The position numbers and the translations under genes are program-made. Positions 9,252 to 19,500 of a stretch of 64,000 nucleotides of DNA are shown in pieces; the first letter of the stretch is position 1; each line of letters opens with the position of its first letter. The notes beneath the pieces were generated by a model. The model made no database searches and was not told the DNA's origin. It was given only the letters and a program-made list of their open reading frames with translations. The DNA comes from Gordonia sp. PDNC005 (GTDB lineage Bacteria > Actinomycetota > Actinomycetes > Mycobacteriales > Mycobacteriaceae): assembly GCF_016919385.1 (NCBI RefSeq), contig NZ_CP070351.1, positions 434,001 to 498,000 on the forward strand, read 5' to 3'.

Positions 9252-10492
9252 AGAAAGCACTTCCCTTCTCCGCGGTAGGTCGGGACCACGTCTACGACGT
9301 CGGCGACTCCACTGCTGTCACGTTTGATCAAAGCTACGCGAGCGGCGCGTTCGGCCACCTCGCCCGACTTGGTGTGGCGGAACCACACACGATCGCCCAC
9401 GGAGAGGCCGCGGGCAGCGGCTCCGCTGAGCGGAGTCTGCACTTCACCGGCCGATTCGGTGCTGATGTACTCGAGCCCTTCGGGCCACACGGGCTTGGGC
9501 AGGCGGTCCAGTGCGGGGGGTCCGGAGGCGATCCATCCGCCGCCCGCACACGTCACGATTTCGTCGTCCGGGCGGCGCAGAACGTCGAGTCCGAACGCCA
9601 TCGCGGGCGCCGGGCGGAAGTGGCGGTAATTGTCGAAGAGGTGCCCGCCGAACAATCCCGAGCCCGCGGCGATGTCGGTGACGGACTTGTCCTTGGCGGT
9701 CTCTTCGAGGGAGCCGGTGCCGCCCGCGTTGACGAACTCGAGGTCCGAGATCTCGCGGAGAGCACTGATCACTTTGCCGCGACGATGGCGGATCTCTGTC
9801 ATCGACACGGCCTGGATGGCCGATACCGCTGTGTTCATCGCGAACTTGCCGTCTACGTCGTTGCCGAGTCCGGCCACTTGCGCTTCGTACGACATCACGC
9901 CCACGAGATTGAAGCCGTCGCGTCCCGCGATGGTACGAGCCAGTGCGGTCGCCTGGTCGACGCTGTGGATGGGCGATCGGCGGACACCGAGGTGGACGCG
10001 TCCTCCGACGGCGCGAAGGGATGCGTCGAGGTCGATGGCGACGCGCACCACCGGCCGCTTCGCGGGCGGCAGCACGGCGTCGATCAGATCGAGCTGAGCA
10101 ACGTCGTCGACGAGGAGTGTGACCCGCCGACACGCGAGTTCGTCGGCGAAAAGCGTTGCGAGCGCTTCCTTTTTGGCGGTCGGGTACCCGAGCAGCACAT
10201 CGGAGACGCCGGACTCGGTCGCGAGCCAGTGGGCTTCGGCCACGTCGAAGGCGAGGACTCCCGCGTACCCGTCGCGCGAGAGCACGTCGTCGATGACGGA
10301 GCGGACACGAAGTGACTTCGATGCGACGCGAATCGGCACGCCGGAGGCACGTCGTCGCAGGTCGGCTATGTTGTGCTCAAGCAGATCGAGGTCGAGGGTC
10401 AGGACTGGGGAGTCGAGCCCGGCACGTTGTACGGCGTCGTCGATCGCGGCCCAGTCCGGGCGCGGGGTGTCGACCGCGGGGGTGTCAGTCAC
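9248..10492 (-). CDS. PLP-dependent alanine racemase/D-threonine aldolase-fold enzyme
   Basis: A 414-residue protein with an N-terminal alanine-racemase-type PLP barrel; the Lys in IRVASKSLRVRS is the probable Schiff-base residue. The C-terminal D-serine-dehydratase/D-threonine-aldolase-like domain includes GDRVWFRHTKSG. It resembles M. tuberculosis Rv1769, which also lies near the lactone oxidase Rv1771, so the two-gene association is conserved. Whether it is an aldolase, deaminase or racemase cannot be read from sequence. I chose the GTG at 10492, which follows GAAGGCGAG at good spacing; an in-frame ATG at 10555 adds 21 residues but has no ribosome-binding site. Translation is coupled to the oxidase by a GTGA overlap. 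Confidence 0.78.
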   Translation of the reverse strand: MTDTPAVDTPRPDWAAIDDAVQRAGLDSPVLTLDLDLLEHNIADLRRRASGVPIRVASKSLRVRSVIDDVLSRDGYAGVLAFDVAEAHWLATESGVSDVLLGYPTAKKEALATLFADELACRRVTLLVDDVAQLDLIDAVLPPAKRPVVRVAIDLDASLRAVGGRVHLGVRRSPIHSVDQATALARTIAGRDGFNLVGVMSYEAQVAGLGNDVDGKFAMNTAVSAIQAVSMTEIRHRRGKVISALREISDLEFVNAGGTGSLEETAKDKSVTDIAAGSGLFGGHLFDNYRHFRPAPAMAFGLDVLRRPDDEIVTCAGGGWIASGPPALDRLPKPVWPEGLEYISTESAGEVQTPLSGAAARGLSVGDRVWFRHTKSGEVAERAARVALIKRDSSGVADVVDVVPTYRGEGKCFL

Positions 10493-10604
10493 GGGTGTTC
10501 TCGCCTTCGGTGAACCTGAGTGGATCAATCGATCAACTGTTGTCGAATACAGCATAGGGCATAGTCGGACGAAAGTGTGTCCGAGGCCACCCCGGTTCGA
10601 CGAT

Positions 10605-10610
10605 TACGCT
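10605..10610 (+). promoter_or_regulatory. Candidate -10 box, MBL-fold gene
   Basis: TACGCT six bases before the GTG at 10617; leaderless arrangement. The 124 bases between this gene and the divergent PLP enzyme presumably hold promoters for both. Confidence 0.5.
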
Positions 10611-10616
10611 GGTCGG

Positions 10617-11714
10617 GTGACCTTCACTTCAACTGTCAGACGCCTGCCTGCACCGGCGCCCCTGCGCGCGATGGGCGCGTCCGCCGAGGCGATCGCCGAA
10701 GCGACATCCGGCTCGCCGAACCTCGTCGCCGGAGTCTTCAGCAACATCGAACCGGTTCCCGACACCGAGGGGCCCGGTGCCGGGACCTTCGTCGACATGC
10801 TGCGTCGGCCTGGCAAGCCGAGCGGCGTCCTGCCAGTGCTGCGCCCGGCGTTCGCGGACAAGCCGTCGGGGCTGACCATCACTTGGCTCGGACACGCGAC
10901 CGCGGTTGTCGACATCGACGGAGTTCAGGTGCTTCTCGACCCGGTGCTGAGCGATCGATGCTCACCGTCGCAACTGGTCGGTCCCAAGCGGATGCACCGG
11001 GTCCCGGTGACGGCTGCCGACCTGCCCGCGATCGACGTGGTCCTTCTCAGCCACGATCACTACGACCATCTCGACTACCCGACGATTCGTACGATCGCAG
11101 CCGCCCAGCCGCAGACGCGATTCGTCGCGCCGATCGGAGTCGACGCGCACCTGCGGTCGTGGGGAGTGGCCGCCGACCGCATCAGCACCGCTGACTGGAA
11201 GGGCGACGTGACGCTCTCGGTTCGGGGAGTCGACGTGCGTTTCGGCTGCGAACGAGCCCGACACTTCTCGGGGCGTGGTCTCACCCGCAACCAGACGCTG
11301 TGGGCGAGTTGGGCGATCGTCGGGCCGTCGCACTCGGTCTTCTTCTCCGGCGACACCGGTTTCACCGACGCGTACCGCGAGGTGGGTGAGCGATACGACC
11401 CGTTCGACGTGACGCTCATCGCGGTCGGGGCGTACGACGTCCTCTGGCCCGACATCCACCTCAACCCCGAGGAAGGCGTCACTGTTCACGGTCTGGTCAA
11501 CGGGGGTGATCGAGGCGGTCTCCTCATCCCCATCCACTGGGGTACGTTCAACCTGGCGCGGCATTCGTGGGGTGACCCGATCCAGCGACTGCTGCCCGCA
11601 GCGGAGTCGGCGGGGGTCGAAGTCTGTGTGCCCCGGCCCGGCGCCGCGCTCGACGTCGACGCTCGTGTCGGCACGGCTTTCGACGATCCGACCTGGTGGG
11701 AGCGCTATCTATGA
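10617..11714 (+). CDS. Metallo-beta-lactamase-fold hydrolase (Rv0906-like)
   Basis: A 365-residue MBL-fold protein of the UlaG/NAPE-PLD-like group. Metal ligands are visible in SHDHYDH (His146, His148, Asp150, His151), in FSGDTGF and in IPIHWGTF. It corresponds by position and family to M. tuberculosis Rv0906, which lies just before the ctpE region there too. The substrate is unknown; phospholipid- or lactone-type esters are possible. The GTG start has a -10 box six bases upstream and no Shine-Dalgarno sequence. The stop overlaps the ctpE start (ATGA), so ctpE is translated from the same message. Confidence 0.85.
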   Translation: MTFTSTVRRLPAPAPLRAMGASAEAIAEATSGSPNLVAGVFSNIEPVPDTEGPGAGTFVDMLRRPGKPSGVLPVLRPAFADKPSGLTITWLGHATAVVDIDGVQVLLDPVLSDRCSPSQLVGPKRMHRVPVTAADLPAIDVVLLSHDHYDHLDYPTIRTIAAAQPQTRFVAPIGVDAHLRSWGVAADRISTADWKGDVTLSVRGVDVRFGCERARHFSGRGLTRNQTLWASWAIVGPSHSVFFSGDTGFTDAYREVGERYDPFDVTLIAVGAYDVLWPDIHLNPEEGVTVHGLVNGGDRGGLLIPIHWGTFNLARHSWGDPIQRLLPAAESAGVEVCVPRPGAALDVDARVGTAFDDPTWWERYL

Positions 11715-14212
11715 CTTCGACGACCGACCGTCTGCCCGGACTGACCGCCTCGGAGGTCGCTGAGCGCGTCGCCGCCGGTCAGGCGAACACGATGCCCGAC
11801 AAGTCGGGTCGCAGTGTCGCCGACATCGTCAAGGCGAACGTCTTCACGAGAATCAACGCGATCCTCGGTGTGCTGTTCGCTATCGTCGCGTTCACCGGGT
11901 CGTTCATCAACGGGCTGTTCGGTCTGCTGATCATCGCCAACAGCGGCATCGGCATCATCCAGGAGATCCGCGCCAAGAAGACGCTCGACCGTCTGGCGAT
12001 CGTCGGCCAGACCAGGCCAGTTGTTCGGCGTGACGGTGTCGCCACCGAGGTGGCGCCCGATCAGGTGGTCCAGGGCGACATCATCGAACTCGGCCCCGGC
12101 GACCAGATCGTGGTCGACGGCGAGACCGTCGAATCGGAGGCGTTGGACGTCGACGAGTCACTCCTGACCGGTGAGGCGGACGCGGTCGACAAGTCGCTCG
12201 GCGACCCGATCATGTCGGGAAGCTTCGTGGTGTCCGGGTCCGGTGCGTACCGTGCGACGAAGGTCGGCGCCGACGCGTACGCCGCGCAGCTCGCCGCGGA
12301 GGCCAGCAAGTTCACGCTAGTCTCGTCTGAACTGCGCTCCGGAATCGACCAGATCCTCAAGGTGATCACTTGGCTGCTGATCCCGGCAGGCATCCTGACG
12401 ATCATCAATCAGCTGTTCATCAGCCAGAACGGCCTGCGAACCGCACTTCTGGGCATGGTCGCGGCCCTCGTTCCGATGGTCCCCGAAGGCCTCGTGTTGA
12501 TGACCTCCATCGCGTTCGCCGTCGGTGTCGTCCGGCTCGGACGCCGCCAGTGTCTCGTCAACGAACTGCCGGCCATCGAGGGCCTGGCACGCGTGGACGT
12601 CGTGTGCACCGACAAGACCGGAACGCTCACCGAGAACGGCATGCGTCTCTCCGAGATCCGCGTCGTCGACGATTCAGTGAGCCCGGAGTCCGTGCAGACG
12701 GCGATGGCAGCGCTCGCGGCCGCGGATCCGCGGCCCAACGCGTCTATCCAGGCCGTCGCCGAGGCGTACCCGGACGCACCCGGATGGTCGACGTCGGCGA
12801 TCCTGCCGTTCAGCTCGGCCAACAAGTTCAGCGGCATCTCCTTCGTCGACGGTGACGGCACCGACCGAGGCAACTGGTTGATCGGTGCGCCCGACGTGCT
12901 GCTCGATCCGGAGTCGGAGATCGCGCAACTCGCATCCGACCTCGGGTCGACGGGCCTGCGCATCCTGCTCGTCGCAACCTGCGACGCACTCGTCGACACA
13001 GCACCTGCCGCGGGCAGCAACCTGCCCGGCGTGATCACGGCCGTCGGCCTCATCGTGTTGGAGCAGCGCGTACGCCCGGACGCCAAGGACACGATCGAGT
13101 ACTTCGAATCGCAGAACGTCGCGGTGAAGGTGATCTCCGGCGACAACGCGCTGTCTGTCGGAGCGGTCGCCGCGTCGCTCGGTCTCGGTGAGCCTGAGCA
13201 GGCCGTCGATGCCCGGAAGCTGCCGACCGATTCGGTCGAGCTGGGCAAGGTGGTGGGCGACGCCGATGCGTTCGGCCGCGTCCGCCCCGACCAGAAGCGT
13301 GCGATGGTGCAGTCGTTGCAGGGGAACGGGCACACCGTCGCGATGACGGGTGACGGTGTCAACGACGTGCTGGCGCTCAAGGACTCCGACATCGGTGTCG
13401 CGATGGGCTCCGGTTCGTCCGCCGCTCGGTCGGTCGCTCAGATCGTGCTGCTGGACAACAAGTTCGCCACGCTTCCGTACGTTGTCGGCGAGGGCCGACG
13501 CGTCATCGGCAACATCGAGCGCGTCTCCAACCTGTTCTTGACCAAGACCGTCTACGCCGTTCTGCTCGCGCTGCTCATCGGCATCGGCGGTCTTGTCGCG
13601 AAGGGATTCGGTTGGGCGCCCATCAGCTACCCGTTCCAGCCGATCCACGTGACGATCTCCGCATGGTTCACCATCGGCATCCCGGCGTTCGTCCTGTCGC
13701 TCGCGCCGAACAATGAGCGCGCTCGTACCGGGTTCGTGCGCCGAGTGCTCACGCAGGCCGTTCCGAACGGGATCATCATCGGCCTGTCGACGTTCGTGTG
13801 CTTCCTGCTCGTCAACCGCGACTACACCGGTGCGTTGGCGAGCTACACCGGGAACGTGCTGCTCTCGCCCGCAGACACCGCCGCCGCGATCGCCGGTGCG
13901 TCGCAGACCATCGGTGCGCAGCAGACCCAGGCGGCGACAGCGGCGCTCGCGACGATGATCGCTATCGCGGTGTACGTGTTGGCCGTCGTCGCACGCCCGT
14001 ACACCTGGTGGAAGACGGTGCTCATCGGCGTCTCCGTGGTCGCCTACGTGCTGATCTTCACGGTGCCGTTCAGCCAGCGGATGTTCCACCTGGACTCGTC
14101 GAACGCCGGCATGATGGCCGTCGCCGGGGTGTGCGCCGTGGTGGGCTGTGTGGCCGTGGAGGTCAGCACGAGGGCGCTGAAAGCGGCTCTCGACCGACGC
14201 GCTTCGGCTTGA
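11711..14212 (+). CDS. ctpE: Cation-transporting P-type ATPase, CtpE-like
   Basis: An 833-residue P-type ATPase with two N-terminal helices (about 45-85), an actuator domain with LLTGEAD (151-157), helices with VPEGL at about 257-261 (the ion-site helix), the phosphorylation motif [10 protein letters not shown] with Asp301, a TGDGVND hinge near residue 555 and six C-terminal helices. There is no heavy-metal-binding N-terminal domain or CPC motif, which argues against a copper or zinc pump. M. tuberculosis and M. smegmatis CtpE have been linked to calcium uptake, so calcium is the best guess. It starts in an ATGA overlap with the MBL-fold gene and precedes the antitoxin gene, as Rv0908 precedes Rv0909. 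Confidence 0.92.
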   Translation: MTSTTDRLPGLTASEVAERVAAGQANTMPDKSGRSVADIVKANVFTRINAILGVLFAIVAFTGSFINGLFGLLIIANSGIGIIQEIRAKKTLDRLAIVGQTRPVVRRDGVATEVAPDQVVQGDIIELGPGDQIVVDGETVESEALDVDESLLTGEADAVDKSLGDPIMSGSFVVSGSGAYRATKVGADAYAAQLAAEASKFTLVSSELRSGIDQILKVITWLLIPAGILTIINQLFISQNGLRTALLGMVAALVPMVPEGLVLMTSIAFAVGVVRLGRRQCLVNELPAIEGLARVDVVCTDKTGTLTENGMRLSEIRVVDDSVSPESVQTAMAALAAADPRPNASIQAVAEAYPDAPGWSTSAILPFSSANKFSGISFVDGDGTDRGNWLIGAPDVLLDPESEIAQLASDLGSTGLRILLVATCDALVDTAPAAGSNLPGVITAVGLIVLEQRVRPDAKDTIEYFESQNVAVKVISGDNALSVGAVAASLGLGEPEQAVDARKLPTDSVELGKVVGDADAFGRVRPDQKRAMVQSLQGNGHTVAMTGDGVNDVLALKDSDIGVAMGSGSSAARSVAQIVLLDNKFATLPYVVGEGRRVIGNIERVSNLFLTKTVYAVLLALLIGIGGLVAKGFGWAPISYPFQPIHVTISAWFTIGIPAFVLSLAPNNERARTGFVRRVLTQAVPNGIIIGLSTFVCFLLVNRDYTGALASYTGNVLLSPADTAAAIAGASQTIGAQQTQAATAALATMIAIAVYVLAVVARPYTWWKTVLIGVSVVAYVLIFTVPFSQRMFHLDSSNAGMMAVAGVCAVVGCVAVEVSTRALKAALDRRASA

Positions 14213-14219
14213 GCGGTAC

Positions 14220-14225
14220 TAAGAT
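14220..14225 (+). promoter_or_regulatory. Candidate -10 box for the antitoxin gene
   Basis: TAAGAT six bases before the ATG at 14232, with no Shine-Dalgarno sequence; leaderless arrangement. Confidence 0.5.
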
Positions 14226-14231
14226 GTCGGC

Positions 14232-14414
14232 ATGGATCTCTCAGGACTGGTCAACAAAGCCAAAGCCGCTCTCAAGTCGAACCCCGACCTGATCGAAAAG
14301 GGTGGTGACATGGTCGACAAGGCGACCGGAAACAAGTACGCCTCGCAGGTCGACAAGGCCCAGGACGCAGCCCGCAAGGCGGTCGGCGCTCCGGAGAAGG
14401 ACGCCGACAAGTAG
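14232..14414 (+). CDS. MT0933-like antitoxin (Rv0909-type)
   Basis: A 60-residue, highly charged, helical protein of the MT0933 antitoxin family (MT0933 is M. tuberculosis Rv0909). The family pattern is visible in GLVNKAKAALKSNPDLIEK, GGDMVDKATGNKY and DKAQDAARKAVG. In M. tuberculosis it neutralises the SRPBCC-fold toxin Rv0910 encoded directly downstream. Here the matching toxin gene is 570 bases away, with an antisense glycosylase gene between them, so the pair can no longer be a simple bicistronic operon. A -10 box six bases before the ATG suggests it has its own leaderless transcript. Confidence 0.85.
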   Translation: MDLSGLVNKAKAALKSNPDLIEKGGDMVDKATGNKYASQVDKAQDAARKAVGAPEKDADK

Positions 14415-14415
14415 T

Positions 14416-14988
14416 TCAGAGGCGAGGAGCTTTCGGGTGACGGCGATACGCCGACACCGAGGGCTCGCCGTCCATCCAGAAGCGCCATGGCCGATCAGCG
14501 GCCAGACGCACACCGACACGCGGCCCGGCGACGACATCGCCGGGCCGTTCGTCGTCGCTGGGAAGGAGATGGACGCCGTACGGCGCGGTCACGTCGGTGC
14601 CGAGATCGGCCTTGGTGATACCGAGCGCTCGGGTGAGATTTCCGGGGCCGCGGGCCAGGAGGTCGTCGGAGACGTGCGCGCGCCGTTGTCGTGCCAGGTC
14701 GAGACCGTCGACGATCCGCCCCGCGCGTATCAAGACTGCCGAGCCCTGGCCTTCGGGGCTGGTGACGATGTTCGCGCAGTGGTGGCCGTGCATCTGGTAG
14801 ACGTACAACCGCATCGGCGGGCCGTACATGATCTCCGACCGGGGTGTCCGCGTGTAGGCGTGCGATGCGGGATCGTTCGGGCCGTCGTACGCCTCCACCT
14901 CGGTGATCAGCAACGACACGCCGTGGCCGACCAGTATGCGGTACAGCAGGTTACAGGCGTCGGCGCAGACGCTAGGCTCAGGGACCAT
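14416..14988 (-). CDS. 3-methyladenine DNA glycosylase (MPG/AAG family)
   Basis: A protein of about 190 residues of the AAG/MPG family, which removes alkylated purines in base excision repair. Family segments in order are LLITEVEAYDG (with the catalytic Glu), DPASHAYTRTP, YGPPMRLYVY, HHCANIV, ARGPGNLTRALGI and DRPWRFWMDG near the C-terminus. It matches M. tuberculosis Rv1688 in length and spacing from the ATG at 14988. An ATG at 15009 adds seven residues and has a GAGAGG sequence upstream, so the start is unsettled. The 14988 start lies in a CCATGG whose other strand supplies the toxin's ATG. The gene occupies the gap between antitoxin and toxin on the opposite strand. Confidence 0.88.
   Translation of the reverse strand: MVPEPSVCADACNLLYRILVGHGVSLLITEVEAYDGPNDPASHAYTRTPRSEIMYGPPMRLYVYQMHGHHCANIVTSPEGQGSAVLIRAGRIVDGLDLARQRRAHVSDDLLARGPGNLTRALGITKADLGTDVTAPYGVHLLPSDDERPGDVVAGPRVGVRLAADRPWRFWMDGEPSVSAYRRHPKAPRL
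14973..14978 (+). promoter_or_regulatory. Candidate -10 box for the SRPBCC toxin gene
   Basis: TAGGCT eight bases before the ATG at 14987. It lies inside the 5' end of the antisense glycosylase gene, so the two transcripts would overlap at their 5' ends. Confidence 0.4.
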
Positions 14989-15424
14989 GGCCAAGACCAG
15001 TGACTCCATCCATGTCGACCTCTCGCCCGAGGATACCTTCGCGGCGGCTGCCGACCTGTCCCGCTACGACGACTGGCTCGTGATGCACGACGGCTGGCGC
15101 AGCGAGCTCCCGACTGCCGATCAGCTCGGCAAAGGCACCAAGGTGTCGTCGGTGATCAGCGTGAAGGGCGCCCGCGTGCGCTTCGCCTGGGAGATCGAGA
15201 AGTTCGACCGTCCCCGCGAAGTGGTCCTCAAGGGCAGCGGCAAGGGCGGCGTCAAAGCGAAGATCAACTTGACCGTCGCACCCGACGGCGACGGATCGAC
15301 CATCACGTTCCTCATCGACCTCGGCGGCCTCCCTCTGATCGGCCCCGCAGGCAAAGCCGCCGCGATGGCCGTCAAGGGCGACATCGCCAAGTCCCTGGAG
15401 AAGTTCACCGTGCTCTACGCCTGA
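14987..15424 (+). CDS. SRPBCC-fold toxin-like protein (Rv0910-type)
   Basis: A 145-residue START/SRPBCC-fold protein matching M. tuberculosis Rv0910 along its length: MAK-S-SI at the start, a DL-RY--WL--H--WRS block, a GGVK-K segment at mid-length and a DI--SL--F terminus. Rv0910 was reported as the toxic partner of Rv0909; the fold usually binds a hydrophobic ligand and its target is not established. Here it is separated from the antitoxin gene by the opposite-strand glycosylase and has its own candidate -10 box. A long palindrome follows 10 bases after the stop. Confidence 0.85.
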   Translation: MAKTSDSIHVDLSPEDTFAAAADLSRYDDWLVMHDGWRSELPTADQLGKGTKVSSVISVKGARVRFAWEIEKFDRPREVVLKGSGKGGVKAKINLTVAPDGDGSTITFLIDLGGLPLIGPAGKAAAMAVKGDIAKSLEKFTVLYA

Positions 15425-15434
15425 CTGAAATCCT

Positions 15435-15475
15435 GCGTGTAGATCGTTACCCGAATCGGGTAACGATCTACACGC
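15435..15475. terminator. Long palindrome P1, probable terminator
   Basis: Two 20-base arms around a single central A: GTGTAGA, the core TCGTTACCCGA-A-TCGGGTAACGA, then TCTACAC, with outer GC pairs. It follows the toxin gene and precedes the DUF559 gene. No T tract is present. A near-identical element lies at 16498-16542. Confidence 0.75.
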
Positions 15476-15542
15476 ATCTTGTCTACAGGGCTGTGGACAA
15501 CGGGGTTGGCGGTTTCGGCTCCTTGCGCGCACACTCTGCCCC

Positions 15543-16496
15543 ATGGGGGACGAACGTGCATTGAGGGTTCTGATCGGACTGCAAGACGGCGTCATCGCCC
15601 GGACGCAGGTTCTCGAGTGCGGGTTCGGGTCGGCGTACGTCAGGCAACAGCTTCGATGTCGAGCATGGGTCGCCGTCTACCCGGGGGTGTATGTGACGCA
15701 TACCGGCGCGCTCTCGTGGCATCAGCGCGTGTGGGCCGCGATCCTCGACGCGCACCCTGCCGCCGTCAGTCACGAATCTGCGCTCGCGGTCGTCGGCGTC
15801 GGCCGCGAGCCACGTCAGGACGATCCGATCCATGTCGCCGTTGACGCCGGGAAGAAGGTCACCCGACGCCCCGGCGTGATCGTTCATCACCGGTCACTGT
15901 TCAACCAGGACGTCCTGGATCACACGACTCCTCCACGAGTCCGTCTCGAAGAAGCGCTCATCGATGTCGCGAGCGAGACTCTGAACGAGATGAAAACCAT
16001 TGCGACGTTGTCCGACGCGGTGGGGTCACGTCGCACCACGCCAGATCGGTTGTTGAGCGCGGTCGTCAGACGAACTCGCCTTCGGCATCGAACGCTGATC
16101 GAAGGGTTACTCGCAGATCTGCGAGACGGCGCGTGTTCGGCGCTGGAGCACAGCTATCTCACCCGAGTGGAGCGCCCACACGGATTGCCGTCGCCGGTGA
16201 GGCAGGCGCCGACAGGAGCTGGTCGACCCGGTTTCCGAGACCTCGACTATCCGGACTGGGGCCTGGTCGTCGAACTGGACGGGCGAGCTCACCACGAAGA
16301 CGCGCGTGATCGCGACCTCGACTTGGAACGCGATCTGGACGCCGCTGTCGTCCTCGATCGCCATACGATTCGGCTCGGTTGGGGACAGGCGCATGTCCGA
16401 TCGTGTTCGACCGCGGTGAAGGTAGGGCGATACCTGTCGTTGCTCGGCTGGCCGGACAGCCCGCATCCGTGCACGTCCCCGAACTGTGTGGTCTAA
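15543..16496 (+). CDS. AbiEi antitoxin-like N-terminus plus DUF559 (Vsr-like) protein
   Basis: A 317-residue protein. The first 80 or so residues resemble the winged-helix AbiEi/type IV antitoxin N-terminal domain, ending in a YPGVYVTH-type segment. The C-terminal part, with VVELDGRAHHEDARDRDLDL, is the DUF559 domain related to Vsr-type restriction-like endonucleases, with candidate catalytic Glu, Asp and His residues. Such proteins are common and often multi-copy in Mycobacteriales; function is unproven. There is no toxin partner beside it. The gene is bracketed by two almost identical long palindromes, and the downstream one starts two bases after the TAA. Confidence 0.75.
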   Translation: MGDERALRVLIGLQDGVIARTQVLECGFGSAYVRQQLRCRAWVAVYPGVYVTHTGALSWHQRVWAAILDAHPAAVSHESALAVVGVGREPRQDDPIHVAVDAGKKVTRRPGVIVHHRSLFNQDVLDHTTPPRVRLEEALIDVASETLNEMKTIATLSDAVGSRRTTPDRLLSAVVRRTRLRHRTLIEGLLADLRDGACSALEHSYLTRVERPHGLPSPVRQAPTGAGRPGFRDLDYPDWGLVVELDGRAHHEDARDRDLDLERDLDAAVVLDRHTIRLGWGQAHVRSCSTAVKVGRYLSLLGWPDSPHPCTSPNCVV

Positions 16497-16497
16497 G

Positions 16498-16542
16498 ACG
16501 TGTGTAGTTCGTTACCCGAATCGGGTAACGAACTACACACGT
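16498..16542. terminator. Long palindrome P2 between convergent genes
   Basis: Two 22-base arms around a central A sharing the 23-base core of P1 (16509-16531). The flanking pair A/T of P1 is T/A here, so pairing is kept although the bases changed. It lies between the DUF559 gene and the convergent 1069-residue gene, whose TAG stop (16533-16535) falls in the right arm. Probably a bidirectional terminator. Confidence 0.75.
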
Positions 16543-19500
16543 GATCGGTCGCGAAGGGCGCGCGCCTTGGTGATGGCGGCGGACTTGCCGGGGGCGTCGG
16601 CGAGGGCGTCGAGACCGGGCCAGATTGACGCGTCGGCGGGAGCGAGGCCGCGGGAGACGGCCTCGTCGAGCTGCGGTGCGACGGTCTGGGCCAGATCGAG
16701 GACGCGGTTCGCCCATTTCGGTATCGAGCCGCCGGCGCGTACGGCGTCGCCCGCGTGGCGGATAGATTCGGTCAAGATCGGCCAGAGGGCGGGCAGGGAA
16801 CGTGGCTCGTGCTCGATGGCGCGGACCATTCGCGCCGGACTGATCACCGGGTGCGGCAGCAGCAGCCGCATCGCAAGGCTGACGCCTTCGGCATGAAGCA
16901 CTCCGTCGAGCGCACACGACGCCACCGTCCACCGGGCGTCCTGCGTCTCGTTGATGAGCGTGGCCAGCAGCACAGCGGTCATCACCACCGTGACAGGGGG
17001 TTTCGCGCCTGACGAAGCCTGATCCCGGTTGTCGCGGACAGCGATACCAGTGCCGTCCCACTGCAGCCAGACGTCGAGGCCGCCGTCGGACGCCCGGCAC
17101 TGGCCCTCCTGTTCGATGTCGTACGTCCAGCCCTTGCGGATCGTGAACACACGATCCGGCAGGTGTGCGAATGTCGCCGTGATGACGAGTTCACGACTCT
17201 TCGCGTCGGGGTCGAACCAGTCGATCGCGACCGACGCACGGTCGTCGACGGCGGGTGCACTGCCCACGCCGTCGGTCCACACGTCCGACAGGTCGAAACG
17301 CGGTGCCACGACAGTGGGCTCCGGTGAGCGTGACGGCGCGGGAAGGCCCACCGCCAGAGCACGGGCACCCTTCACCGCCACCGACGACCCGGTCCGATCG
17401 GCGAGCGTCCGGAGGCCGGGGAGATCCAACGCCGACGGGTCGGCGAGACCCTCTGCGACCGCCGCCTGCACAACGGGCAGCACTGTCGCCATGACGTCGA
17501 CGACGGTCTCGGTACCCGACAGGAGACGCTTTTCGGCTGCGGAAGCGGCGAGCAGGTCGTCGAGGATCGGCCAGACGACGGCCGTCAACCCGCCCTCGGC
17601 GAGCTCGGACAACGTGCGGGCGAACGCCGCGATGGACGACGGTGTGTCGGCCCAGTCGAGATACCGCACATCGGCGGCTCCGGGACGGAGCAGGCCCCGG
17701 TCGAACGCCTCGTACACCGCCGCCTGGCCGTCCGCGGCGTCGCGCGGGTGAAATCGGCGTTGAGCTGCGAGCAAGTTGACAGCCGCACCCGGCGCCAACG
17801 GGTCACGGCGACGTGCGGCCTGCCGGAGCGTGGGCCCATTGCCGTGATACTCGTCGAGAACGGCGACCGGCGTCATCGCGGTGTCGCCTCGCCAACACGG
17901 GAACACCCAGAACTCGGCGGTCTCGCCGTATTCGGAGGCTATCGGTTCGAACTCCTCGAGCCAGTCGGGTGCCACGATGTCGCCGGGCGTCCACCGCCGC
18001 CATCCGCGACCGGACACCAACCCCGGATCGGCGACGGGCTGGGTGAACGCCGCGGCCGCCAGCTGTCCAGCAGTCCGCTCGAGAACGGTCCCGTCGAATG
18101 CGACCACCTTGGCGTCCAGCCCAGTGAAGTCGACGGCGGGCCCGGCGTCGACGTCCATCCGCAGCAGTGCAAGAGCCAGGTCGGAGGCCGCCGCCGCGAC
18201 GCCGGATCCGCCGTACTCGCCCAGCCGGGCGAGCAGATCGGCCGGGTCCACACGCAGGTCGTCCCACGACGGTTGCGAGAGAACACAAGGCAGTTCACCG
18301 TTGCGGAGCAGCAGCTCGGCGTCACGCCGACGGATGATGGGCGCCCACGATTGCGGATACTTCGCCATGACTTCGGCGAGGTCGCCGTCCAACCACGATC
18401 GGACCACCGACAAACCGGCGGTGGCGGCATTGGGGACCCCGGCGAGGGCAGTGCGTACGGCGTCCGGAGACTGTGCACCGAGAGATGCCGCGCAGGCATG
18501 GAACTGCTCCACCACCACATCGGCCGCGGTCGCCTCACCCCGTTCGAGGAGCTTGCGCGCAAGGTCGGTGAGGGCCTCGGACGACACCGGGCCCGGCTCG
18601 AATCGCGGCACGTCCCACACGTCGGGCACCAGGCGCCAGACGGCGAACGACGCGGCGGACTCCTGCACAGGGGCCTCCACCTTCCAGGCCGTGGCGAGTG
18701 CAGCGAGAGGTTTGGCCAGTTGCCGGGCACCCGAGAGAGCATCGAGTTCGGCGAGCACGTCGTCGGAGTTGGACGGCACAGGCCGGGCCGCGAGCGCGTC
18801 GACGACGATCCGCCTGGTCTTCGCAGGCTTTGCAGTGAGAGATGCGGACACGACATCGGGGAGGAGGCCGTCGTCGACGGCTCCGATGAGGACTGGGGCG
18901 ACGCGGTCGGTGACGGCGGGAACACCCGCGGTCAAGAGCGGGATCAACTGCTCGGCGCGGTCCGCGATCTCCGACGACGGTACGGCGAGGTCGTCGAGCA
19001 GGAAGCCGAGCCAGCCCGCGAGGTCGCCGGGGCGGACCGCGGATTCGAGCCCGTCGAACGCCAGCGACTGCGCGACGACGGAGTCGAGGAGGCCTCGTTC
19101 GACAGCCGCGGCCAGAGCCGGGCGCATCGGTCCGGTCATCGGAACGTTCATGGCCGTCGCCGCGCGAGCGTACTCGCCGAACCGCGGTGCGACGACGTCC
19201 ACGTCGAGTCCCGCTTGTGACCAGAAGTCGGTGCGATCGCCGGTGAACGCGGCGTTCGAGTGGACTGCCCAGTCCTTCAGGAACTCGATGTTCATCGGGA
19301 CTTCGGCGGACGTCAGCTCGACTGCGACGATCGCGGCAGCGCCGAATCCGGACGGGCCGTGCGTGAGGCCGCGCCGCGAACTGACGCATGCGCGTTGCAC
19401 GAATTCGGTGGCATACGCGGCCCCTCGGTCGGCGACGATCCGACCGAGCACGTCGGGTGGAACGTTGTACTCGAGCACACTGACCGCGCGTCGGGCGTCC

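Noticed and set aside
10119..10616. N-terminal extension of the MBL-fold frame
   Set aside because: It is antisense to the PLP enzyme gene and lacks similarity; the GTG at 10617 fits the Rv0906 family and has a -10 box.
15435..16542. The twin palindromes as ends of a transposon
   Set aside because: They are self-palindromic rather than terminal inverted repeats of one element, no transposase is present and no target-site duplication was found.
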